NCBI GenBank assembly: GCA_964019055.1
Contig: OZ025208.1
Span: 12,087,597 to 12,151,596 of the forward strand
DNA: 64,000 nt
Origin: Anthopleura xanthogrammica
Taxonomy: Eukaryota; Cnidaria; Anthozoa; Actiniaria; Actiniidae
Reading direction: 5' to 3'
In this document: positions 43,897 through 50,900 of the stretch, piece by piece
How the letters are laid out: every line of letters starts with the position of its first letter
Numbering within the stretch: position 1 is the first letter of the stretch
Notes under the pieces: generated by a model
Seen by the model: the letters and a program-made list of their open reading frames with translations, nothing else
What the model was told of the DNA's origin: nothing
The model's database searches: none
Position numbers and translations under genes: made by a program

Positions 43897-46229
43897 AGAG
43901 AGGGAAGAATGGTATGCGTATACCTTTGGTCTCCAGTCAATATTGAAGCTGGTTTGTTGCAATGATAATCCGTGCATGGGCAGGTGTTTTGGACTTAGTA
44001 ATGGTTCATGATCGACTCCTCTTCCATAAACTATCTAAAACATAAACTGTTATAAACCTCGCGTTCTGGTTGGCTGGTGGCGTGTGCATTATGAGAGCAC
44101 ACAGCACGCGTTTCCTTTTTCTTTGATAGAAACCGCATGCAGTTCTTCCCAACTTGTAAATGCAAAATCTGCTGGGTATTTCAATATTTAACAATTTATT
44201 TTATTCCTCTTTTTCTGACCCTCTTAATTCAGCCCCCGGTTGTACCAAACTCGGTCCTCCCCTCCACGGAGCTGTTGGCTGTGAAGTCATGGATGCAGGG
44301 ATGATGTGTACAGTACACTGCAACCCTGGATACAAATTTGTTGCTATGCCTCAACACTTGTATATATGTCTTCCTAAAGGAGCGTGGTACAATGGCGGAC
44401 TCTTAAGCAAGTCAACGCCAAGTGTACCTGATTGTTCTGGTGAGTGCCAGTCTCGTCTTGGAGGGAATCCACAGTAATTTGTTTAACGTATATTTGCGCA
44501 AAGATAATCATGCATAATTTATTGCTGCTAAAAAAGCGTACCCTGTTCATCTCCTTTAAATTCCATTACCTTCAATCTGGTATCCTGGCTCTACCTTACT
44601 TTCCCGGGGGGGCATGGCGGCAGGGATGATGTGTGATGCATTTTATTATTCTCTAACCATCCAAAATCTTGTTCTTATTTAGCTGAGAAAACACCCAAAC
44701 TTAGATTGGATGGAAGTCTTCACTATTTGACTCAAGACTGTCAGGCACACGATCACCAACAAGTGCGCAAGAAGTTTCTAGGCCTCCTTCGAAAGCATCC
44801 CATGGGAATGCAGACATGTTTGATCAGACCTTGCAAGATTGAGAGTGTCAAAGTCACATGTTACACTGCACGGCACAAACGACATGCGGACACATTAGTT
44901 TTGTCATTTGAAATTGGAATACCATTGGTTAAGAATGCCACCACCGAGATAACGGAACTAAAACAGGAACTTAAGAAAGCCGTTCCATACTTCCAAGTGA
45001 CGGGAAAGTTTCTTTTGTTACAAAAAACTACGCCAGTAAGGCTACGCGTCAGGGGAATCAAGTGTGAAGATGGACAAGTGCTTAAAGACAATGTTTGTGG
45101 TAAGAAAGACAACATGTTTTATATTACGCGCTTTTCTGAGCTAGATAAACAAGGCGCATTCTGGACTACCTCAGATACCAACAAATCCATGTAAGGGAAG
45201 AGGAACAGCAGAATGCGGAATGTTCCAATCCCTATCTTGAAAAACAACCAATGAGAATGGGCAGTTCGAGAGGTAACCCGGTGTAGGGGTGAGAGAGCTC
45301 GCCTTTCACCACTGTGGTCTTAGTAAGTTTGAATCTGAAGTGTCAGAAACGAGATTAAAGTCTTTTTATGTGCTTTGCTTCGACTTACGGCAATACTGAA
45401 CACGCGAATGGAAAGTGAGCTAGTGCAGAAGTGTGGTTAAGTTGACTTGGATTAATTGGCTGAAAAATCATTTTGACCAAAAATGATGACCGCTATCCGT
45501 ATGCATGCTACGTACGTTACATCGTTTCATTTTCCCAATTTCAATTAATATCCGGCTTACACCTGCCTCAGCTGAGCAGCGCTATCAAATATATGCATAG
45601 TTATTCTGTCCAGGGTTCGTACGGGTTTTGGAAAGTCTTGGAAAGTTTTGGAAATCGATAATGGATTTTTAAAGGGCCTGGAAATTAAAGTTTTTGAAAA
45701 TTGATTTATGGTCCACTAGGCTAAGGAAAAGTTATGGATTTTTTGTAGCTTGTTTGTTTTATACCTTGCAAAGAATGGTTTTCGTTGTAAATGTATGTCA
45801 GGTTGGATGTTTCAGATCCATGAATTTGGATTTATTTTTGCGCTATGTGTGGATTTGGAAATTTGAGTCAAAGGGCTTTGGAAAGTTTTGGAAACGTTTT
45901 GGACATTCTCACAGGGGATCCTGTTTGAACCCTGTCTTTCATTTTTCTGAAATTAGCTTTATCATATTCTGATTCGACTGTGAGTTTCCAAGATTCCCAG
46001 AATATTTTGAAGGTCTTCTAATATCTGCATTGTGTCTTCTTCAGCCTCCTGTCCGCCTGGGTATATCTTTTCTTCATCAATGCCAGATTCTTGTATACCA
46101 TGTCCTGTCAATCATTATCAGGAGAGGGAAGGACAGACTCGCTGCGTTCCTTGCCCAGCTGGGACTTCAACACAAGGGCTAACTGGAACAAGACTACACA
46201 CATCGTGCAAACGAACTAGAGATTCCTAG
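30608..46229 (+). CDS. Gene 2: YWTD-propeller/EGF/Sushi/HYR/GCC2-GCC3 protein (20 exons predicted)
   Basis: Plus-strand spliced gene; exons are listed separately and all phases join. Order: unplaced N-terminal exon, propeller 1, EGF, propeller 2, EGF, Sushi, HYR, Sushi x3, HYR, Sushi x2, HYR x2, Sushi, domain X, one GCC2/GCC3, stop. Propeller-EGF pairs are typical of LRP/LDLR receptors; the rest matches gene 1 and SVEP1. No transmembrane segment or signal peptide was found in these exons, so it is probably secreted if a signal exon exists upstream. It looks like a paralogue of gene 1 with a different N-terminus and a shortened C-terminus. I know no vertebrate protein with this combination. 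Confidence 0.82.
31395..31560 (+). repeat. tRNA-derived SINE fragment
   Basis: Has the B-box GGTTCGATTCC at 31422-31432, then ATAGAGTTTGTTGTGTCTC and TTTTTCTCCGGGTTCTCTTC, the body shared with the SINE at 61756. The 5' A-box part is poorly preserved. Confidence 0.6.
31620..32019 (+). CDS. Gene 2 exon 2: first half of propeller 1
   Basis: Encodes [13 protein letters not shown] and LDLR class B blades [20 protein letters not shown] and [20 protein letters not shown]. It is phase 1 in and phase 2 out, splitting the PSSG-LMFW junction as in LRP genes. Confidence 0.88.
32286..32372. repeat. Near-perfect 30-bp hairpin in a gene 2 intron
   Basis: The left arm at 32288-32317 (begins AGTTCCAAGTCGAGGTTGGA) pairs with 32341-32370 at 29 of 30 positions around a 22-23-nt loop. 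The size is that of a miRNA precursor, but GC-rich ends also occur in foldback MITEs. Confidence 0.85.
32485..32879 (+). CDS. Gene 2 exon 3: second half of propeller 1
   Basis: Blades [39 protein letters not shown] and WLFWTNW, with the IHPFGVALF motif typical of LRP propellers. It is phase 2 in and phase 1 out. Confidence 0.9.
33190..33315 (+). CDS. Gene 2 exon 4: EGF module after propeller 1
   Basis: A 126-nt phase 1-1 exon: [37 protein letters not shown]. Its place directly after the propeller is standard for LRP proteins. Confidence 0.88.
33554..33714. repeat. MITE with 34-bp inverted ends and TA flanks
   Basis: AGGCTTTGCACTATCACGTG and GATGGCAGCCATGA on the left are mirrored by TCATGGCTGTCATCACGTGA and TGGTGTAAAGCCT on the right, with four mismatches. 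TA lies outside both ends. Confidence 0.75.
33836..34241 (+). CDS. Gene 2 exon 5: first half of propeller 2
   Basis: [54 protein letters not shown]. It leaves in phase 2, just like exon 2. Confidence 0.9.
34252..34440. repeat. Diverged tandem pair with an 18-G run
   Basis: GGCGTATGGAGGGGAAGGGC recurs about 90 bp later as GGCGTGTGGAAGGGAGGGCC, each followed by CTAAAA and CATTTG. The second copy contains 18 consecutive G at 34403-34420. Confidence 0.6.
34450..34703 (+). repeat. Dispersed repeat D, copy 2
   Basis: GTGCACAAATCCAATAAGCC, GCTGAACCAAAAC and a TACCCTAGGGCCCC end, matching 6250-6445 in the same order and orientation. Just after it, 34701-34726 reads GATGAAGGAC-TAAC-GTCCGAAAC, a hairpin with hammerhead-like flanks. 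Confidence 0.6.
34845..35236 (+). CDS. Gene 2 exon 6: second half of propeller 2
   Basis: [57 protein letters not shown]. It is phase 2 in and phase 1 out, the same pattern as exon 3, so propeller and intron were duplicated together. Confidence 0.9.
35365..35606. repeat. Pyrimidine tract before gene 2 exon 7
   Basis: Almost pure C/T with CCTT units, ending in the TTTCTTTCAG acceptor. It probably acts as an extended polypyrimidine tract or is a microsatellite. Confidence 0.85.
35607..35735 (+). CDS. Gene 2 exon 7: EGF module after propeller 2
   Basis: A 129-nt phase 1-1 exon: [37 protein letters not shown]. Confidence 0.85.
35766..35935. repeat. Possible hAT-like MITE
   Basis: The ends are CAGGGTCTCCTGC and GAGCAGACCCTG, inverted. 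No 8-bp target duplication is visible. Confidence 0.45.
36066..36245 (+). CDS. Gene 2 exon 8: Sushi module
   Basis: Phase 1-1: [43 protein letters not shown]. Confidence 0.87.
36638..36889 (+). CDS. Gene 2 exon 9: HYR module
   Basis: A 252-nt phase 1-1 exon: [49 protein letters not shown]. Closest in look to gene 1 exon 8. Confidence 0.88.
36955..37140. repeat. Pyrimidine tract
   Basis: CTTTC, CCTTCCTTCC and CTCCTCCTCC microsatellite in the intron before exon 10 of gene 2. Confidence 0.85.
37226..37417 (+). CDS. Gene 2 exon 10: Sushi module
   Basis: Phase 1-1: [41 protein letters not shown]. Confidence 0.87.
37660..37760. repeat. MITE family A, copy 2 (short)
   Basis: AGTGGTTTTCGTATATGAGT on the left is mirrored by CCCACTCATACGAAAACC on the right. 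The length is about 100 bp, half that of copy 1. Confidence 0.7.
37853..38038 (+). CDS. Gene 2 exon 11: Sushi module
   Basis: Phase 1-1: [42 protein letters not shown]. The in-phase acceptor is CTTAAG at 37851-37852, not the downstream AATCAG. Confidence 0.85.
38225..38296. repeat. Hairpin in a gene 2 intron
   Basis: TTGTCTCACGATTGAGGGTC and ATTTG are mirrored by CAAATGACTCTCAACCTTGA with GACAA. The inner arms GGACCG and CGGTCC close the stem. Confidence 0.75.
38381..38693. repeat. (CCACTG)n hexanucleotide array
   Basis: About eight CCACTA units, then about 40 uninterrupted CCACTG units, with no length slip seen. It gives an alanine-valine pseudo-frame on the minus strand. Confidence 0.95.
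38756..38944 (+). CDS. Gene 2 exon 12: Sushi module
   Basis: Phase 1-1: [44 protein letters not shown]. It lies 60 bp after the CCACTG hexamer array. Confidence 0.86.
39407..39655 (+). CDS. Gene 2 exon 13: HYR module
   Basis: Phase 1-1: [51 protein letters not shown]. Confidence 0.86.
39678..39780. repeat. Two direct copies of a 48-bp unit
   Basis: ATTACGAAGTCTCTTT followed by a CGTCATGTTCGAGGCCTCTC-type stretch occurs twice with a few differences, ending in CGGGCC. Confidence 0.7.
40197..40376 (+). CDS. Gene 2 exon 14: Sushi module
   Basis: Phase 1-1: [42 protein letters not shown]. Confidence 0.87.
40618..40705 (+). pseudogene. Duplicated 5' part of Sushi exon 15
   Basis: About 88 nt, including the acceptor and [11 protein letters not shown], closely matches 42293-42381 (roughly 88 percent by eye). 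It then runs into the element starting at 40720 and lacks the rest of the module. The two copies bracket that element. Confidence 0.7.
40720..42132 (+). mobile_element. Recombinase-related element with short inverted ends, inserted in gene 2
   Basis: TTTATTATATGGCT at 40720-40733 and AGCCATATAATAAA at 42119-42132 are perfect 14-bp inverted ends. Just inside is CGCGCGCTCTGATTGGCTGA, then a hairpin GGTCTGAGAT/ATCTCAGACC. An open stretch at 41605-41808 resembles the N-terminal part of the recombinase family. It is non-autonomous and lies between the two copies of the Sushi exon 15 start. Confidence 0.6.
41605..41808 (+). pseudogene. N-terminal fragment of a KIAA1958/Crypton-like recombinase
   Basis: Encodes [40 protein letters not shown] and [20 protein letters not shown] then a stop. 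This matches the layout of exon A at 25264 ([20 protein letters not shown]). The catalytic half is absent. Confidence 0.6.
42129..42278. repeat. Palindromic unit next to the element
   Basis: ATTATTAACC/GGTTAATAAT-type outer arms, ATATCAGACCTCGGTC and its inverse, and a CCTCGCTCCGCTCGG centre. It may be the true right end of the 40720 element. Confidence 0.65.
42310..42513 (+). CDS. Gene 2 exon 15: Sushi module
   Basis: Phase 1-1, 204 nt: [45 protein letters not shown]. This is the complete copy of the bracketed pair. Confidence 0.87.
42548..42835. repeat. MITE family A, copy 3 (with internal duplication)
   Basis: AAGCGGTTTTTGTATGAGTG on the left is mirrored by CACTCATACAAAAATCGCTC on the right, with TA outside both ends. 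GGGAAGCCATTTCAATGTTA occurs twice inside, so the right half was duplicated or is nested. Confidence 0.75.
42925..43176 (+). CDS. Gene 2 exon 16: HYR module (first of pair)
   Basis: Phase 1-1: [45 protein letters not shown]. It corresponds to gene 1 exon 15 in order. Confidence 0.85.
43529..43765 (+). CDS. Gene 2 exon 17: HYR module (second of pair)
   Basis: Phase 1-1: [21 protein letters not shown]-like [30 protein letters not shown]. It shares the WGE motif with gene 1 exon 16. Confidence 0.85.
43806..43893. repeat. (GGGA)n then (GA)n microsatellite
   Basis: About nine GGGA units followed by about 20 GA units, in a gene 2 intron just after exon 17. Confidence 0.95.
44233..44439 (+). CDS. 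Gene 2 exon 18: Sushi module
   Basis: Phase 1-1: [33 protein letters not shown], then a long [10 protein letters not shown] end. It corresponds to gene 1 exon 17. Confidence 0.84.
44683..45099 (+). CDS. Gene 2 exon 19: domain X in a single exon
   Basis: A 417-nt phase 1-1 exon. [69 protein letters not shown], and [15 protein letters not shown] align in order with gene 1 exons 18, 19 and 20, which need three exons and 549 nt. Function is unknown. Confidence 0.8.
45275..45350 (+). repeat. Degenerate SINE-like relic
   Basis: GTAGGGGTGAGAGAGCTCGC and CCTTTCACCACTGTGG are similar to the A-box half of the SINE at 61756 (GAGAGTACTCGCC, CTTACCAATGTG). The B-box is decayed. Confidence 0.4.
45611..45934. 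repeat. hAT-like MITE
   Basis: Ends CAGGGTTC and GAACCCTG. The interior is rich in repeated TTGGAAAGTTTTGGAAA. No target duplication is visible. Confidence 0.5.
46045..46229 (+). CDS. Gene 2 exon 20: GCC2/GCC3 module and stop
   Basis: [48 protein letters not shown] then TAG at 46227-46229. The protein ends after one module where gene 1 has three plus the EGF block. A possible AATAAA signal lies at 46626-46631. Confidence 0.85.
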
Positions 46230-46235
46230 ATGTAT

Positions 46236-46437
46236 TTAATTGGCAATTTTTGCTGTGATTTTATGTACGATTTTTGCGGCGATTTTGGTCATAGTCAAGA
46301 ATGGTAAAGGATTAACTTCTAAACTTTTATTCTGGACACCAATGTTACCTGGACAAATGTCTCTTTAGAAGCATAAGACAAAATCCCTTTTTATCTTCAA
46401 AAATCGCCGCAAAGATCGCCAGTGTGAACGGGCCTTA
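46236..46437. repeat. Transposon end, family F, copy 2
   Basis: Ends AAAATCGCCGCAAAGATCGC with AGTGTGAACGGGCC, the reverse complement of the 11146 end. The left side has ATTTTTGCGGCGATTTT inverted, so a short MITE is likely within the 3' untranslated region of gene 2. Confidence 0.5.
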
Positions 46438-46625
46438 AGTGAAAGGTGGGGTGTCCTTATTTGGTAAATTCCCAGGAATCACAGAAAACGAACTAAATCA
46501 TTTGTGCGTTAAAAATTACTTGATTGATTTTCACAGAAAGAAAATTGAAAAGAAAATAGACACATGTATATAATATATATCAAGACCAGAACCAGCTGAA
46601 ACTCTTGCTTGGTTTACCAAGCTAA

Positions 46626-46631
46626 AATAAA
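46626..46631 (+). terminator. Candidate polyadenylation signal of gene 2
   Basis: AATAAA about 400 nt after the stop codon. No transcript evidence is available. Confidence 0.35.
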
Positions 46632-47715
46632 TTGTAAACAGAACAATTTAGAATTTGCCTGCGGCATCATTCGTATCAGATCAGTATATACCTTATATAA
46701 ATACACGTTTCTTACCATTTTATTATTTTGTTAAAATATTTATTGTCAGTTAAAGACAATAACAACTGTGTAGCTCAAGGCTAGAATAATCTAGTTTTGT
46801 GAAAAGATATAAGATAATGATCAAATAAGCAGAATTTTTCATTTATGAAGTAACAAGCCCAGTTGCGGCAGTTTCTTTTGTTTTTTTCTGTTTTTATTGA
46901 GGGGTGTGGTAGACACGTGGAAATATTAGGGAAGCGCGCGCCAATCCCCCACTATGAATAATTTAGCGCGTCTTTTACATTCTGCAATTTGATCTTTAAC
47001 TTTATTTAAGAAAAACTTACGGTAATAAAATTCCATTCAAACCTGCAACCCTGCCCCTTCTATGACCTGAATCCAATGGTTAGATAAACTTACATTCATT
47101 CTTAATCAATTATTAATTATTAATTATTTTATTGATTAAAATTTGTATGTTTTGATTTTCCCAAACGTTCATGCAATGTCGTAAAGCGTAGACCGCTACA
47201 TTACTTTTCGAAGGAGGAGATCTTGGAACTCTCAGTTGTTGAGCGAAATAGGCTCATTTTCACGGTTGGAAAGCATGTAGAAAGCCGTCAATGACGGCGA
47301 AACGCGCGACTGGAGATCACCCGAGATGGCCGGTAGTGCCACAATTAAGTACGACACAATAAAAACACAAAATGCTTTAATAAGATATTGAGCATTATAA
47401 TGTCTACACTAGTTAAATAAAGTTCTATTTCTTCAGGATATTTTGATAGTTTAATATCTAAATATGCGTGACATGTTGCTCCGTGGGAGGCAAGCATTTT
47501 GTATCTAAAAACCTAATCCATCATAACAACTTAAAAGAACGACAACACACGAACAAAAGAATACAACAACCTCCTTCACCCACTTACAACTTAAACAAAT
47601 CACTTTATCACAAGTCATACAAAACACGGTCCTTATATCCAATATGATACTGATAATACTGCGTTACTAATGATTATACTGTTTTCAAAACCCCCTCTTT
47701 GAAAGAGCACTTCTG

Positions 47716-47720
47716 ATTGG
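47716..47720 (-). promoter_or_regulatory. Inverted CCAAT box upstream of gene 3
   Basis: ATTGG within CTGATTGGTCAG, about 95 bp before the ATG and 20 bp before the CArG box. Confidence 0.45.
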
Positions 47721-47739
47721 TCAGAATGAGGTATGTTGT

Positions 47740-47749
47740 CCATATATGG
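47740..47749 (+). promoter_or_regulatory. CArG box (SRF/MEF2-type site) upstream of gene 3
   Basis: CCATATATGG, a perfect CC(A/T)6GG palindrome, 64 bp before the start codon. Serum response factor binds this site in actin and muscle gene promoters, which suits a PDZ/SoHo cytoskeletal adaptor. Confidence 0.6.
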
Positions 47750-47813
47750 TCAAGTACTACATTCCAGGTTTGTTTCCCCGCCGTCTCATTGCATACTGGG
47801 TAATCTAGCTGTA

Positions 47814-47918
47814 ATGGCGTCTTCTGAAGTTTACAAAGTTGTCCTTTCTGGCGGAGCTCCTTGGGGTTTTAGGCTTCAAGGAGGGAAAGAATTCCGAGCT
47901 CCTTTAAGAATTGCAAAG
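47814..47918 (+). CDS. Gene 3 exon 1: start and first half of PDZ
   Basis: ATG then ASSEVYKVVLSGGAPWGFRL, QGGKEFRAPLRIAK, donor AAAG|GTTAGT in phase 0. The PWGF carboxylate-binding loop is intact. The start is chosen because PDLIM proteins begin within about seven residues of this strand. Confidence 0.9.
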
Positions 47919-50900
47919 GTTAGTATCCACCGGTGTCGCTAGAAGTGTTGTGTGGATTTTGCATTCGGTTCTATCGAGCTGGAATTTTTAAGCGACCGCG
48001 AAGTGTCACTCACTTCGTATGAGCTTATATTGATTTTGATATTTTTTATCGCTCGGAAGTGACGATTTCTGGTCAAGATTGACTTAAAAAAGAAAGTACT
48101 GGTGTTTATTAAACCAGTATTTAGTATTCTGTACTGCTGTATGAGTATGTTAACGCGGTTTTGAATAAATCTCGCCAACACTCGACTCTCTCAAACCGCG
48201 GTTTGTAAGCAGTTTGGCGTTCTCTCTTTACTAATCTCATTAATAAATCTAAATTACGCCTTCTAAAGTTTAGTTTCATAATAACTGTAATAATAATTTT
48301 ATAGTTGTCATCACTAAATACTCTACTTTAAAATTTTAATTCAAAAACTCTTACGGAAGAAAATTTTATCGAGTTGGAAACCGCACAAAGCGACGATATT
48401 TTGAATTTCCTTTTGCGGTTAGACTTCATTGTAATTTTAAAATACTACTTTGAGTTTAATCCTTCACAACTGGTATTGTCTGTGGTCTGTTTTCTTTATG
48501 TTTTGTGTATTTTAAGTATGAGATAAATTGAGCCGGGTTTTGTGGTTTTTGTGTTTGTATTTTTATGGTAATCTCGCTAACAACTTCATCAAGATTTCGA
48601 AATACGTAAAGATGAATGTTGACATTCGATTTCTTCAGTATTTTTAGGATCGAAACTGCGATATCTTGAACCGTTAAGTGAAATTTTAATATAGTTCTGC
48701 TTGTCCATCTCTGTTTGTACTTCTGTTTCTATAACCTGGTTATATATATCAGAACGCGGAAGGCAAATAATTCTGTATTGGTATTTCCAAACTTTGATTA
48801 ATGTAATTGCACAAGTCCAATGTGTTATGGACCATAGAGATCAACAATAGTCGAGATACAATAGAATGCCTTTAAATTTTATAATACTCAGACTGGTAGG
48901 AGGCGTGTATGATTTGCATAACCAGTCCTAAAAGATCTTTTTGTTTGGTTAGTATTTTGGAATCCCTGCCATGTTTTCTCAGTGTTAATCTTTAGGAAAC
49001 CGGCGCTAATTATTTGACATTGTCAGTCAATTTTACCCAATCTAGTCCTGTTTATGTAGCTTACATCTCAATCCAAAACTATTTAATAAAATTATTTGCC
49101 ACAACCGAACAATATTTTCGTCTTTCTTCACCATTTTTTGAATATCTGTAAGATACATTATTTATCTTTTGGCTCATAAATGCATTATTTTTCTGGCTAT
49201 AGTGACATGCAAAACTCTCCTGGTTTCCCTAACATTTTCATTAAAATTGAAATATGTTGAAGAATGAAAGTTTAAAGGAAAAAATGTTTTCTTCCAAAAA
49301 TTCATTAATTTTCGTTCCAAGTAACTGCATGGTGCCTAGGATAAATTTATATATTTTGCTTTTCCTCACTTTATACATTTTAAATAATGTTTCTTAACAA
49401 TTGAGAAGTGGTATATCCGTTTGTACATAAATAATCTTTTTGATAAATGTCCAATGCATTTTTTTTGAATGAGAAACAAATGTTTGACAAGTTAGTGTAG
49501 TGTGCTTATGTTTCTTTGAAAATAGATTGAATGAAGTGAAGGATGGAAAAGAGGATCTGAAGTGTCATATTTGAACTGAAATGAAACAGCTGTTATTTGG
49601 AACACCAAATAGATACGTAAAATAGATAAATAAATAGGATTTAGCAGTGGCACTTTTTGTCCACTGTAATTTCAATTGGAATTTAGAAGTTGATCTTTCG
49701 TGGAGGGAGGAAAACAGGAATCTTATTCTCAAGAGAATGATATGTGGTGTAGAATGGGAGAAGATTATACCCAAAGAAAAAATATTATTTTTTTAAAAGT
49801 ATTGCTCATGATTGTAAATCACAGCCAATTTTAGTAAGATTGTTTACAGCACTGAGCCCATCAAGATGAAGATTTATGAGAAAATATTCTTTCATTTTTA
49901 TAACATAGACATAATATTCCTGAAGCAATTAAAAGCTGCTTGGGTTTTCTTGCTACATATATATATCATTTAGCTACCTTTATCTTTTTAAGCACCTTTA
50001 AAAAATTATAATATAATATAAAAATTATATTGCTACATATACTCTTATATTTTTATTTATACGTTAATCAAAATAAAATGGATTCTAAATTTTACTAACA
50101 TATTAACATATGCCAACAGTTGTCAAATGATATTTCTTTCAACACAAAGTCAAAAGGTCATACATTTGTTATGGTCCATGTTTTTGTTATCTTACTGCTT
50201 CAGGGGCTAAAATAATAATTTCTAACATGTAATTATACCTGTACATACAATAATTTTAATATTTTAAGCTTGTACAGAATAGGCTATATATAGTAGTATA
50301 CACAGCTATTATAGTGAATCTGGTGTTCAAGCTTTGTGATTGGATGAACGGTGCACGAACTTGCGCTGGGTGACTGGCTTACAGGTGGTTGTCAAATGTT
50401 ATGCAGTTAAGCATAATAGCATTTAGTTCTCTAGATTTTCTCGATGAAAAAGAGGGTATAGAAGGCTGTTTCCCCATTTTCCCTGCTAATAATATACATG
50501 AAAAAATTTCTCGATTCTGATTGGCTGAGAGCAGTGCAGAAAAAAGGAAATCAAGTGCAGAAAAAAGGAAATCAAATTTTTTTCATGTGTATTATTAATT
50601 GGAAATCATATGTTTTTTCTCGTGCAATTTTGGAATAAATTTGAACTCACTTGTTCAAATTTATTCCAAATTGCACTCGAAACCATATGATTTCCTGTAC
50701 AACAAACATGCAACAGCAATCTTTGTGCTTTAAACTAATGTGTTACTGGTAAAAATCAAATTTATTTACTGAGAGGGTGACATGAGACAGTCACAACTGG
50801 TAAATTTGTGGCCCATTTTTAATGTCTCTAACTGAGCCAGGACCAATATTCTATTTGGTACAGTAATACAATCCACAGCAAAAGTCTAACCATTTGCAGA

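Larger units (their letters stand above)
46230..47813. other. Gene 2 3' flank and gene 3 promoter region
   Basis: Contains the family F end (46395-46437), an AATAAA at 46626-46631, a hairpin GCCGTC-AAT-GACGGC then GAAAC at 47284-47303, AT-rich sequence, and the CArG and CCAAT sites before gene 3. No other gene is supported. Confidence 0.6.

Noticed and set aside
43704..43977. Serine-leucine repeat frames
   Set aside because: Reverse of the GGGA/GA microsatellite.
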